64,000 nucleotides of DNA, taken from positions 25,242-89,241 of the forward strand of contig KN832909.1 of NCBI GenBank assembly GCA_000827325.1, written 5' to 3'. The DNA is from Oidiodendron maius Zn. Taxonomy: Eukaryota; Ascomycota; Leotiomycetes; Myxotrichaceae. Below are positions 23,676-35,087 of this stretch, piece by piece. Both the position numbers and the translations under genes were made by a program. Position 1 is the first letter of the stretch, and each line of letters opens with the position of its first letter. The notes under the pieces were generated by a model that saw only the letters and a list, made by a program, of their open reading frames with translations, did no database searches and was not told where the DNA came from.

Positions 23676-23950
23676 TGTCAGGTGACTAGAAGGAGGGTCA
23701 CATGAAGGCAACGGAATCGCACATGGCTCGAATCAAGCGCTATATTACCAGGTTGTTTTGTATATAAAGGGGGCAGGCCCTCTTTTTTAGGAGGGTAGCG
23801 TTTAGTCTTCTTTTGATTTTCCGGGTGAAATATACTTTGTTACTTCGAGCTTCCAGCAACCCACTAGCGAGGCTCCTTCAACCCACTGATATCCTGCTGT
23901 ATACCCACTAGCTAGTCGTCCGACTCACTCTGTACGAAAGGATCCTGACA
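23676..23950 (+). repeat. 5' LTR
   Basis: 275 bp, TGTCAGG...CCTGACA. TATATAAAGG at 23761-23770 is a plausible TATA box, placing transcription start about 30 bp downstream, near GAGGGTAGCGTTTAGTC (23791). It differs from the 3' LTR at three sites, each A versus G. Confidence 0.95.
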
Positions 23951-23970
23951 TACTAAACGCTCTACCCTCT
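23951..23970 (+). promoter_or_regulatory. Probable self-priming primer-binding site
   Basis: The bases directly after the 5' LTR (TACTAAACGCTCTACCCTCT) do not begin with the TGG expected for a tRNA primer. They are complementary to 23791-23806 in the LTR: nine pairs (ACTAAACGC with GCGTTTAGT), a 2-nt bulge, then seven pairs (TACCCTC with GAGGGTA). That matches the Tf1/sushi arrangement, in which the transcript's own 5' end primes minus-strand synthesis. Confidence 0.7.
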
Positions 23971-23998
23971 AGGAGTACAGACCGTTTCAGCGATTACG

Positions 23999-25535
23999 AT
24001 GGCTCCTCGCAGCAGAGCTCCAGAACCAAACCCTCCTCAGGGAGAATCCTCTCACACCCTCCTATCATCTACAGACTCGCAGGAGGCTCAAAGGATAAAC
24101 GATCCTGTCCAAACCCCTTCAGATATCGAAGAGCTAGATATAGAACAGCTAAATGAACGTATTCGTCTCGCTCAGGAGAGAGCAAGTTTCCAGAGAAAAC
24201 GCAGTTACCTTACTGCTATCAAACAAGGGGAGCAGCTGACTACAGATCCTTTTGAATTCAATAAACCCTTGGCTCCTGCACTAGCAGCTTCCACAGAGAG
24301 ACCTTACCAGCAACCTCGCCATAAGGCCGCAAGGATTCAGATCACACCCTTGAAGTATACAGGAAACAGTTATACCAATCTATAGAACTTCCTCTTCAAG
24401 TTAAAGACCCGCTTCATCAACTATACCAATAACTTCCAGCTAGATTCTAAGCATATAATCTATACAATAAGTTCCCTACCAAAGACTACCAAGACCCGCT
24501 AGCACACCTATATTCAGTCTACCTACTAGAGTAATATCGAAATTATACCCTGGCTAGAGATAACGAAATAGCTGGAACAGGATATTACAGACAGTCCTAC
24601 TTGTGCCTTCAATACAGTCAAACAGCTAGGTCGTATACACCAACAGGAAGGACAAACCTTCAATAACTTTCTGGATACTTATAAAGCAGTCAAAAATAAG
24701 TTGTTATATAAACTTCCAGCAATCTATCAGATATATTGCTTGCTTAACGCCCTTCAGCTAGAGCTACAACGCCAGATTATCAGCTCAGGCATTCCAGTCG
24801 ACTACCAAGCCTTAGTATCTATAGCTAGAAGAGCTGAATACTTGGTTCCAGGAAGATATCCTAATACAGCTTCCAATCCAGCTCCTATAAACTCGCAGCA
24901 GCCTACAGTCGCCAGTTCCCCAGGCCCAGCCGTATCACCTACTACTATCAACCCACCACCTTAGCTGTAGAGGAATAACCACCCTGCAGCTCAGCTGCCC
25001 CTTCCAGCAAACCAGCAGCAAGGTTCCTGCTACAAGTGTAGTAAACTAGGGCATTACTCCAATACATGTCCTCAGGTAATTTGCAGGAGGTATAGAAGAC
25101 ATAGGCATATCAAATCCCGCTACTCTAAACCCCTCTCAGCTGCAAATTCAATACCAATAGCTCGTTATCTTGCTCCCGATCCCTAGCAGAAAGGTAGGCC
25201 TTCTATAAGTATTTGGGCTAATATATATATAGGGGGGTATTAGATCGCTTCTCCTACACTGCTCGATTCAGGCACAGAAGTTTGTATAATCCACCCAAGA
25301 CTCCTGAACCTATAGGAGCTTCAAGGGCTAGACGACTATATTACTGTCTCTACCTTATTTAATACTATAGTCCAACCTTTAGGTTCCTATAACCTTATTA
25401 TAAAAGTGACTGATATATTAGGAGTAGAAAGATATCAGCTAGTATACTTTATTATTACTGATATTAGTAAGCTTGATATAATACTAGGATTCCTATAGCT
25501 TAAGAGTATAGATCCTATTATTTCTTAGTCTTAGT
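23999..25535 (+). pseudogene. Retrotransposon gag and protease region
   Basis: A clean gag start (ATG 23999) runs 128 codons to a TAG. The same frame continues with TAG interruptions through capsid-like sequence, then a CCHC knuckle (CYKCSKLGHYSNTC, about 25030) and an aspartic protease core LLDSGTEVCIIHP near 25260 (family pattern D-S/T-G). Stops stand where Gln or Trp are expected. The GC-richer start contrasts with the A+T-saturated pol downstream. Confidence 0.75.
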
Positions 25536-25579
25536 AAAGCTTTATCTTCCCTATAAACCAGTTTAGTATTTCTTTATAT

Positions 25580-28500
25580 ATGATAAAGAAGGAGATTAAT
25601 AGAGCTATAAGGGAATACTATATAGCTATAGCTATAGTAGTTCTCCCTACTATTAACAATCCAGAGAGTGACTATAACCCTATAATAGTAACCCTACTAT
25701 TAAAGTATTCTATATATACTTATATATTCTTGGAAAAAGAGTCTAGGACTCTTGCCCCTTTTAATAAATATATATATATAATCAACCTTAATAGGGATAT
25801 AGTCCTGCTATATAGTCCTATTTACCCCCTTACTAAACCTAAACTTAAGGTCCTAAAAGAGTATCTGAATAATACAATTAAGAGAGGTTAGATATAGCCT
25901 AGCTATAACCCTACTAGTACTCTAATTCTGTTTATCCTAAAGAAAGGTAGGCAGTTAAGGCTCTATATTAATTATCAAGCCCTAAATTACTTAATCTGGA
26001 AAAATCAGGCCTCCCTTCCTTTAATTAAAGAGATCCTTGACTGACTAGGAAGGGTAAAGAGGTATATAAAGCTTAATCTAAAGGATACCTATTATCGAAT
26101 TTATATTAAAGTAAGAGATAAATAGAAGACTATTTTCTGCTATTATTACAGTTACTTTAAATATTATATTATACTATTTAGTCTTACTAATATACTAGTA
26201 ACCTTCCAGATATTTATTAATAAAGTCCTTAGAGATTTAATCAATAATATTTATATTATATATCTTAATAATATTCTTATTTACTCTAATAATAAGGAGG
26301 AGTATATATAGTATATTCACTATATCCTTAAATGTTTATAGTAGTATAGTCTGTTTACTAACTTAAAGAAATATATATTTAATACTTCTAAAGTAGGTTT
26401 TCTAGATTATATAGTCAGCCCTAAAGGTATCTATATAGAGTCTAGCTATATAGCTACTATTAGAGACTAGCTAGTACCCTATTCAGTAAAGGAGATTTAG
26501 GTTTTTCTTAAGTTTACTAGATTTTATAGATGTTTTATTAAAGAGTATTCAAAAATCACTATACTACTTATAGAGTTACTAAAAGACAAGGATCTAGAGT
26601 AGCTCTAGCTTAATATATATAAGCTAAAAGCAGTTATAAAGCTTAAGGTTATATTTACTTAAGCTTCTTTTCTTTGCTATTATAACTCTACTCTTCTAAT
26701 ATAGATTAAAACTAATGCTTTAGCTTTTATAATTAGTGCTATTCTATTACAGCTATAGAAGGGTCACTAGTACCTGATTGCATTCCTATTACAAAAGCTA
26801 TAGGGGACTAAGCTATATTATAATACCTCTAATACTAAACTTATAGTAATTATAGAGATATTTTGAAGCTAGAGGCTCTATCTAGTATATATATCAAGTA
26901 TAATAGAGGTTTTAATAGACTATCTAAACTACTATTACCTTACTATAAAAGTAAAGTTATTCTAAAGACAAATAAGATAGATATAAGAATTAGCTATATT
27001 TGATTTCTATATTAAATACTACAAAGATAAGAAGAACCCTATAGATAGATTATCCTATTATCTAGACTATAAAGATAGCAGTAAGGTAGCAGAGGCTAAG
27101 AGGGCCCTACTAGCTAGTTTTCTTAATAAGTTTGTTTCCAGGAAATCTAGAGAGTAGAGTATTAGAATAGTAGAGACTACTAGAGTCCTATATATAAGCT
27201 TCTAGTAGTAGTTTCTTATACTACTAAAGGAGAGAAAAGCAGTATCAGCTAGTAAGCTAATATACTACTTAAGACTTGCTAAGGTAGTAAGACTTATATA
27301 GGCTATTATATAAGATAGTTTAGTAGCTTATTATCTTTTAAAAGAACTAGTATATTAGTTTAAACAGACAAAGCCTTATTATAGTATATCCTAGTAAGGA
27401 CTACTAGTACTAAGAAGGGAGGTTTAAGGCAATTAGACTACTAGTTTCAGGTAGTCTACTACTATCGCTAGGAATATAGATTATAAACTATATCACTCTT
27501 AGTCTAGAGTTCTTAAAACTAGCAAAGCAGTATACTATAATAAAGGATAAGTAGTATTTAGTAAAGTTGCTTAGGCTAGTAGTAAGGATAAAGGGTTGAT
27601 AATAGTATAGTTAGAACTACTACCCTCTCTTATTAATACTCTTTAAGAGGCCTAATATAAGGATCCTTTTATAAAGAAGAAACAGTAAACAAAGTAGTAT
27701 AGTAGTAGTAATATAGCTAGATCTATTTAGACAAATATAGATAGCCTTTTAAGGTTCTAGGATAGATTATATATTCTAGATAAATCTAGTCTAAAAGAAG
27801 AGATTTTAAGGCTCCTTTATAATATATCTATAGTAGAGTACTAGAGAGTAACTAAGACTAGGAAGCAGCTAGCTAAGTTATATTTCTAGTAATTATATCC
27901 TAAGGATATTTATTGTTATATCTTAACCTATACTATATACTAAAGGATAAAGGCTAGGATATATTAACCTTATAATAAGTTAGCTTTACTTTCTATCCTT
28001 AAAGAACTATAGAGAGAGATATCACTTGATTTTGTTATATAGCTACTACCATTAACTAATATAATAAAGAAAAGCTATAATTTAATTCTTATTATTATTA
28101 ACTAGCTGATAAAGTATACCCTTTATATTCTAACTATTAATTGTCTTACTAGTAATAGTCTAGTAAGTCTATTATTCCAAAATATCTTCTAACCTTTTAG
28201 CCTTTCTAATAGTATTATCTCTAATCAGGGAACCCTTTTTACTAGTAAGTTCTAGAGTACTTTTTATTAGTATCTTATAACCAAATAGTAATTTAATACA
28301 GCCTTCTATCTCTAGACTAATAGTTAAACTAAAAGACAAAACTAATCTCTTAAATATTACCTTTAGGTTTACTATAATTTTAAGTAGAACAACTAGGCTA
28401 TATATCTATTCTTAGCTGAATTCATATATAATACCTTCTTTTACTCTATAACTAGTATTATACTAGCAAGAGTATTATATAGCTTTAATCTCTAAAGCTC

Positions 28501-29070
28501 TAGAAGTATTCCTTTATCAAAATATACTCTATAGGATATTCCTGGTATAAAGAAACAGACAAAACAGCTTTAAGCTAGCTATAAACAGCTTATAACTCTC
28601 TTATAATATACTTAAACTCACTACTAGAAGTAGTATAATAAAACCTAGAAACTCTTTTCATTCAAGAAAGACAAATAGGTTATACTTTCTACTAAGAATC
28701 TCTACTAATAGCAACCCTCCTATAAGCTTATAAACAAATATAAAGGACCCTTCCAGATAATAAAGGTTATTGGAAGTTATAGTCTAGTATACTAGTTATA
28801 GTTATCAAGTTTACTAAGGATATATTTAATCTTTCCTATATCAAGCCTTAAACTATATTAAGTACCTTATAGTAAGAGACCTTTAAGCTCTATTACTACT
28901 ATACTTTAAGTCTAACCTATATATAAAGTTAAAGCAATACTTAACTATAAAGGAAAAGGATATTCTAGATAATACCTTATTAAATAGAAGGACTATAATA
29001 CTTCTGAAAATTTATAGGAGCCTTACTGGAACCTTAATAATAGCCCTCTAATTAAGGAATATCTAAAATC
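25580..29070 (+). pseudogene. Retrotransposon pol: RT, RNase H, integrase, chromodomain
   Basis: Plus-strand pol in nearly one frame with very many TAG/TAA stops. Reverse transcriptase spans about 25900-26500; the catalytic Y-x-D-D reads YLNN near 26260, both Asp codons changed GAT to AAT. RNase H follows (about 26690-27050), then integrase (about 27900-28300; SNQGTLFTSKF corresponds to the SDRG motif with Asp to Asn). A chromodomain ends the polyprotein (28921-29065: VKAILNYKGKG, YLIK-KDYNTSENL). Inactive through RIP-type change. Confidence 0.8.
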
Positions 29071-29109
29071 TATTAGTAAGATATCTTAACACCTCCTCTA
29101 GAACGTTTA

Positions 29110-31012
29110 CTATTATTATTTTAAGTAGATTACATTTATATTATAGTAAAGAAGAAGGGATTTTACTCTCTAAAACCCAGAGCAGGAAGATAATCAAATT
29201 AATAAACTAAAAAATAAAGCTAGCACCTAATATAGCAGGAAAAACCCGGAAAACACAAGGGCTAGCAAAGAACCAGCAACCTACCGACTAATTATCAGTC
29301 TCTATTTCATCATCAGCTATATCAGTAGCTTGCTTATTCAGTATATTACTATACTTTTATAAATCAGCCATAAATTAAACATTCTTTTCAGGGAACTTAC
29401 TACTATCTTATATTAGTCATAGAGGCCTTCCAGGCTAGCAGCAATACAAAGACTGAAGCCTACAAGGGCTATATTTATATCCGCCAAGCACTAAGCGGAG
29501 TCTACCAGGCAGCACGTCTTAGCAACCAGCACCTTAACAGCGACTACCTAGCGCTCCAAGAGCTCTATAGCGTCAGCCTTATCTGCAGCAGCAATCTTCT
29601 CTACAGATATATTCTTACAGTTTTTAACCGCTTACAGGCCCTTCTTCACTACAGTTTATATAGCAGTAACCACAACCTATCAATCTATTAGCAAGGCTCC
29701 AGTAATCCAGGGGTTTCACTTACCATATCAATTAGCTAGGTAGAAACAGCTACAGCAAGACAAACACTACAGGCTTTCAAAATACTAAAAGGCTATACCA
29801 ACATTATTAAATTACTAAATAGTTATAGAAGTAACTATAGAAGGGGAGATAAACTTATATTAGTATATTCCTTACCAAGGTCCTTATAATATACACATTT
29901 TATACTTGTAGCTACACTTATTATTAGTACTTTCAGGGCAAACAGTAAGGTAGTAGATACTTACAAAGTTCTTCCCGACAAGCAGGAGTAGCGCCAGTTC
30001 TATCCTAGCAGGCCATAGTATACAGGCAGCGATAGCAGGGGATAGCTTATAGGGGAGTAGCAGGAGCAGTAGCAGGGGCAGCAGCAGCAGCAGGGGCAAC
30101 AGGAGCAGACATAATAGCGGGAGGGCAGGTAAGGCACCAGCAAGGCAGAGGCTATAGTGGCAGCAGTAGTAGTAGTAAAAGTAAAAGAGAGAGAAAGAGA
30201 GAAAATAAGCTAAAGAGAGAAGAAGGAGAAGGGGAAAGCCTACAGAGAGCCTCCTGGGAGGTTATATATATCCTCCAAACACTAACAATAGTTATAGTTT
30301 GAACACAAACAGACAATAGAGGGCAGTAGCTCCATTGTCTTAAAGGGATACAACCACTATTCACCTTTAGGACAAACCTACTAGAAGGTTAATATAACTT
30401 AAAAGGAGGTTCAAAGGAGGTTTGCAGATGCTTTATAGTGGCTGTCTGCAACTACCATTAACTCAGGACAAAGGATATAAATCACTGCCACTCCTATAAT
30501 TCAGCGCCTAGCAGGTTAATACAGGTGCTTCACCTTTAAGCTGGAAGTTAACTGCTTCATTACCAAGGCCCTTGATCGGAGCCATCAATATAGAAAGCTA
30601 TTATACTGATGTTGTTCCTATTATCGGTAGGTGAATTATACCCCCAATATCGAGTTTCATGTCAAGGCACCAGTAACCTACCTTCAAGTCAGAAGTCACT
30701 AGTGATTGGCTAGCACACTACTATTATCAATTGGCTAGGAGTCTTTCACCTAAAACCCAGTTATCCCTTAGAGGTAATTTAGGAGTTGCAGGGCTATACC
30801 AGCCTCGCTGGTAGATCGCTACCCTTATACCCTAGGCAACCTTGACTCCTGAAAAGCCAAGACAGATTTCTGCCACCATTAAGTTAAGGATAGACGGCGT
30901 CTATTCATTGCTTGCTGCAGCGAGGCTCCATCTCGACTGCAGTTATGATAGGGGGATTGCTGTTAATTTGAATCCGCCTATATTCTATAGAAGGCTCCTG
31001 GGACAGGAGCCC
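29110..31012. other. Long 3' segment of the LTR element
   Basis: About 1.9 kb between the chromodomain and the 3' LTR, far longer than a simple 3' UTR. Base composition returns toward normal. On the plus strand 29393-29690 is fairly open. On the minus strand 29690-29330 reads as a coherent frame interrupted only by TAA/TAG at likely former Gln or Trp positions, with coiled-coil-like pieces (NISVEKIAAADKADAIELLE). 30060-30200 is purine-rich, simple sequence. From 30400 onward no coding is seen. Confidence 0.5.
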
Positions 31013-31026
31013 AGAAGGGGGGAAAT
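31013..31026 (+). promoter_or_regulatory. Polypurine tract
   Basis: AGAAGGGGGGAAAT ends 2 bp before the 3' LTR, where the plus-strand primer of LTR retroelements is made. Confidence 0.75.
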
Positions 31027-31028
31027 TA

Positions 31029-31303
31029 TGTCAGGTGACTAGAAGGAGGGTCACATGAAGGCAACGGAATCGCACGTGGCTCGAATCAAGCGCTATATTA
31101 CCAGGTTGTTTTATATATAAAGGGGGCAGGCCCTCTTTTTTAGGAGGGTAGCGTTTAGTCTTCTTTTGATTTTCCGGGTGAAATATACTTTGTTACTTCG
31201 AGCTTCCAGCAACCCACTAGCGAGGCTCCTTCAACCCACTGATGTCCTGCTGTATACCCACTAGCTAGTCGTCCGACTCACTCTGTACGAAAGGATCCTG
31301 ACA
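31029..31303 (+). repeat. 3' LTR
   Basis: 275 bp, identical to the 5' LTR except for three G/A differences (near 31076, 31112 and 31243). Followed by the CTAAG target duplication and the continuation of MULE-II. Confidence 0.95.
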
Positions 31304-31563
31304 CTAAGTTTGATATAAATAGAGGGCTTAATGCAGAGCGTAGTGTTCAGGGGCTTAAGAGGCAGATTAGGAGGGATATTAAGGCTTGATATAAGAGATA
31401 CAGGTATGCTTAGTTAGTAGATAGGTAGGTAGGTAAGCGTTATAATGATTAGATTCAAGGTATTAGGTTATACTAACTGTAAAGGGATACACTAGTTATA
31501 TTTGCACTATAGTATCCAAAAGAGGTAATCTTAGTAATATTCAACTATATATAGCTGAAAAGG

Positions 31564-31781
31564 GGCGGGCGTTATACTCGCACCACCTTGGCTGACTAAA
31601 ACTTGTACCACTGTATATCAATTACCCTTTACAGCTGTATATAGGTCCTATATTACTAAGATTACCCTTTCTAGCCAGTGTAGTGCGAGTATAACTAGCG
31701 TGTCCCTTTACAGCTAGTATAAACGCCCTTTACCTGATATCTTATTCCTGAATACAGGCTCTTAATAGCCCTGAATCAAAT
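31564..31781 (+). repeat. MULE-III left terminal inverted repeat
   Basis: About 218 bp, complementary to 34862-35078 with scattered mismatches, mostly G/A. Both copies end at CTTAATAGCCCTGAATCAAAT. Confidence 0.9.
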
Positions 31782-31811
31782 GATTATAACGCCTGCCTAC
31801 CTACCTACTAA

Positions 31812-34782
31812 CTAAGCATACCGGTATCTCTTACGTCTAGCCCTAATATCCTTCTCAATCTGCATATTAAGACCTCGAACACCACACTCTGCACTAAGCC
31901 CACCGCATGCATCGAACTCAGCCTGCACCTGCATTTCAACCTCAATAGTCTCTTGTGCATCCCAATCTAGCCAAGCCTCAACCTCCTTGTCAGTCCAGTT
32001 AGGAGGGTGCTCTCTATAGTCTAAAAGAGTCTCTGTCTCCAGGTCTAGTCTCTGAATCCCTAGATACTTGCGATTCTCATTTAACCACCTCTTTGGATAG
32101 TGTTCTAGCCCTCGTGCTTTACGATATTGAGCTGGCCGAACATCCGGATGAGCTTTAAGCCAGGCCACTTTCTCAGCTACATATCGTTTATGAATAAGCT
32201 CAGGTCGGCCTGGCCAAATTGGACGAGTATCAGGTTCAGGGACAGGTTGAGCAGCCGGCTCAGGGTCAGGACTTAGGCTAGGCAGTGGCGGTGGTGGTGA
32301 TCTAGGGCCAGGACTTATGCTAAACCGTATTAGTGGTCTAGGATCAGGTTGAGTGGCTGGCTCAGGTTCAAGCTGCGCAGCTGATTCAGGGTTGATTCGA
32401 CTGGCTGGCTCAGGGCTGATTCGACTGGCTGGCTCAGGGCTAATTCGACTGGCTGGCTCAGGGTTAGGGCAACTGGCTGGCTCAGGGTTAGGGCAACTGG
32501 CTGGCTCAGGGTTATGTTGAGTGGCTGGCTCAGGGTTAGGTTGAGTAATCGACTCAAGGATTGACTGGATAGTCGACTTAGGGATCAATTGATCACCTGA
32601 ATCAAGAACTGATTGAAGCGCTGATTTGAGGCTAGACTGGCCAGCTGAGTTAAGGATATCCTGAACAGTTGCTCTAGGAATGAATTGACTAGCTGAATCA
32701 GGTGTGATTTGAGTGGCTGATTCAGCTCTAAGCTGTTCCCTTGCATAACGTATACTAACTGGGCACCTAGGACTAGTCCTAGTATGGCCAATCTCATGGC
32801 ATAAACCACATCTGCGTAGCTGAGGCTGTGATGCCTCCCATCCAGAGGGAATCCTTCTAGTGCTGTGAGTCCTACTAGAAGCAGATGGCAGGTAAGTGAC
32901 AATACGCAGAGGCTCAAGAAGTGGCTCAGGTAAGCCTGAGTATCGATCCCAGTACCAGTGTGGATGAAAATCATCAGGGAGTAAGGATAACCCCTCCTCT
33001 CGAATATAGTCAACCCGATGCGCACATGGCAGGCCAGTAGTAGCTGTAAATACACCAGTACAGGGCTGTAAGGGCCTCTTAGCACTGGTATAATTTGAAT
33101 GAACCTGGCGTAATGCAGGAGTGGTAATATAATTAAAGCATGCACTATATTGAGCCCGATCAAGGTTTAGAGGTGTCCTAATTCGATCCTTTGCTGCATC
33201 AGCCTTAATACGCTGGATTTGATTGGTTATAGCCTGTTCAATCGAGAGGAAAGTCGTTAATAGATCAGCCTGGGAGTTATTCATATAATCCTTAATATAT
33301 GAATGTGCTGCTTCAACCCTAATATTATTAATATAGCTGTAAATTAAGCCAGTATACTTACTTACCTTGAAGTGACTCTAATACTGAAGTGAGTGCTTTG
33401 ATTAGTCCAGGCCTGAACTAGTGACTCAGCTCGGCCTGGCTTTAGCCATGTTGATTTGATGTATTCAACACACTCCAGGTGTTCAGGAGTCTCAGAATAC
33501 CGGGTTTCAAACTGAAGCAGTCGAGACTGATATTCAGGGATGCTAGGTGATTGAACAATGCCTAGCCATGCCTTAAAGAAATCATTGTAGTCCTCAGCAC
33601 TAGTAAACTTAGCTTTGCAGTGCTGCTGGACATTCTTATTAGCATGCCAGAGGCATAGTATTGTACTAGAATCCGGGAATGTCTTAGAAATAGCATTTCT
33701 TAAGGCTTGATCACAATCAGTACTAATTGCTTCTGGGATAAGGCCAATTGTAGGGTAAATAAGCCTATAAAGGGTCTTAATATAAGCTAAGGCCCAGCTG
33801 TATGAGCCCTCTGTTTCGTCAGGGAGGAAGGCAAAGGCAATAAAGAAGCTCTTGTTATTATGATCAATCCCTATAATACTAGTTAGCTAGGGAGTTATTA
33901 AGGGAGGGTCTAATACTAACCGATAATATCCATTAAAGGTAGTTCAAATCGATTTGTACGGTATGTATTATCGATTAAGAGAACATCGTGGTGAGACTGA
34001 AGGTATTTGATTGATTCAGGGTAGGCCCAAAAGAGGCCCTTCAGTCGATCAGTCCCCTTCTCCTTTAGGATATCACACTTAATTCCCTTAGTCTCAAGGT
34101 GCTTAGCTAGTGCCTCAGTTGCAGAGTAGCCCTGGCGTAGATCTCGACGAACTAGGGAGTTGTGATTATATATATCCCGTAGTAGAAGTGGTATTGTAGG
34201 GACTAAACCTTGGAGAAAAGTCAGGGTTTGCCGTGGCTGTATACCTATATAGGGTTAATTATATCACTAGTTATATCCCTAGTTCTTACCTGCTAAAAAG
34301 AGATTTCGGGCTGTATTTTGTGCTTCAATTGGAAGCCTGCGGTGCGAAGGGTGGGCAGCAGGGCTTTGGCTAGGAGGGTGGTTATAAGTATTGAACTCAG
34401 CTCCAGGGCGATATTTAAGCTCCCATTCAGAGCTAGGGGTTTCCACTGCAACCACTTGAAATTGGCACCCTGTACCGCGTGATTGAGTATCCCGAACACG
34501 CTCAATTTGAGGTTCAAGCCTAGGTAAATAGCTGCGATCGCATGCATAATATACCTTTTGACGGCGATTGTGTATCCTCTTACTCTTGCCTACAGTAAAG
34601 GCGTATCCTTGTAGCTTAGACCAGCTCTGAATAGCCTCAAAAAGGGCTTCTCTAGAGGGGTAGGTAGCTAGAGGTGGCAGGGATAACGCGTCAGACGCGC
34701 TGGTCAGGGGTTGTGATGGTGGTGGTGGTGGTGGTGGTAGAGAAAAGGGGTCAGAAACGTCGAATTGGCTGAGTTGATCCAT
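31812..34782 (-). CDS. MULE-III transposase, four exons, 942 aa
   Basis: Cut-and-paste DDE transposase of the Mutator-like class. Exons by inspection: 34782-34290, 34244-33921, 33870-33366 and 33318-31812; introns of 45, 50 and 47 nt. The sum is 2829 nt, 943 codons with stop, with no internal stop. Near the N terminus is a FAR1-like segment (YPSREALFEAIQSW, GKSKR). The core has LLIDNTYRTNR and ISTDCDQALRNAI with two of the acidic residues, then CLWHANKNVQQHC. The third acidic residue I could not fix. At 527-541 is the SWIM-like CTGVF...GLPCAH and at 611 a zinc knuckle (CGLCHEIGHTRTSPRC), followed by NPEPAS repeats. MULE-II shares the first splice junction, supporting the model. It is probably functional. 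Confidence 0.85.
32380..32545 (-). repeat. In-frame tandem repeat encoding NPEPAS units
   Basis: About seven 24-30 bp units (GGCTGGCTCAGGG...) inside the last exon of the MULE-III transposase. They encode a Pro/Glu/Ser-rich linker of the type NPEPASRI. The number of units differs between the three MULE copies in this window. Confidence 0.8.
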
Positions 34783-34789
34783 TTTCAGG

Positions 34790-34862
34790 GCTGTATTTGA
34801 GCTTCAAGAGGGCTGTAATCAAGCTTCAAGAGGGTTGTAATCAAGCTTCAAGAGGGTTGTAT
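34790..34862 (-). repeat. 22-bp tandem repeat upstream of the MULE-III transposase
   Basis: Three to four units of AGCTTCAAGAGGGYTGTAATCA lie between the start codon and the terminal repeat, in the presumed promoter or 5' UTR. MULE-II has only a shorter version at the same place. Confidence 0.8.
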
Positions 34863-35087
34863 TTGATTCAGGGCTATTAAGAGCCTGTATTCAGGAATAA
34901 GATATCAGGTAAAGGGCGTTCATACTAGCCGTAAAGGGACACGCTAGTTATACTCGCACCACCCTGGCCAGAAAGGGTAATCTTAGTAATATAGGACCCA
35001 CATACAGCTGTAAAGGGTAATTGATATGCGGTGGTGCGAGTTTTAGTCAGCCAAGGTGGTGCGAGTGTAACGCCCGCCCTGAAAAGG

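Larger units (their letters stand above)
23676..31303 (+). mobile_element. Ty3/gypsy chromovirus-type LTR retrotransposon
   Basis: A complete 7.6-kb insertion. It has 275-bp direct LTRs beginning TGTCAGG and ending CCTGACA, and a 5-bp target duplication CTAAG (23671-23675, 31304-31308). Internal order is gag, protease, reverse transcriptase, RNase H, integrase and chromodomain, which places it in the Ty3/gypsy chromoviruses. The LTRs differ at only three positions, all G/A transitions. The pol region is saturated with stops and A+T. The primer site pairs with the transcript's own 5' end (self-priming), and a purine tract precedes the 3' LTR. An unusually long 1.9-kb segment lies between chromodomain and purine tract. 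Confidence 0.9.
31564..35078 (-). mobile_element. MULE-III, apparently intact Mutator-like transposon
   Basis: A 3.5-kb element with terminal inverted repeats of about 218 bp (31564-31781 and 34862-35078) starting GGCGGGCGTTA. A perfect 9-bp target duplication CTGAAAAGG flanks it (31555-31563, 35079-35087), the length typical of MULEs. It inserted into the right terminal repeat of MULE-II. Unlike its neighbours it shows no RIP damage, and its transposase gene is open across four exons. It resembles fungal Hop-type MULEs in overall plan. Confidence 0.9.

Noticed and set aside
29884-30364. Minus-strand Leu-rich frames of about 70 codons in the gypsy element.
   Set aside because: They are translations of the purine-rich simple sequence at 30060-30240 and have no protein-like composition.
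34293-34547. Second minus-strand frame overlapping the transposase start.
   Set aside because: Shadow of exon 1 of the MULE-III transposase in another frame.
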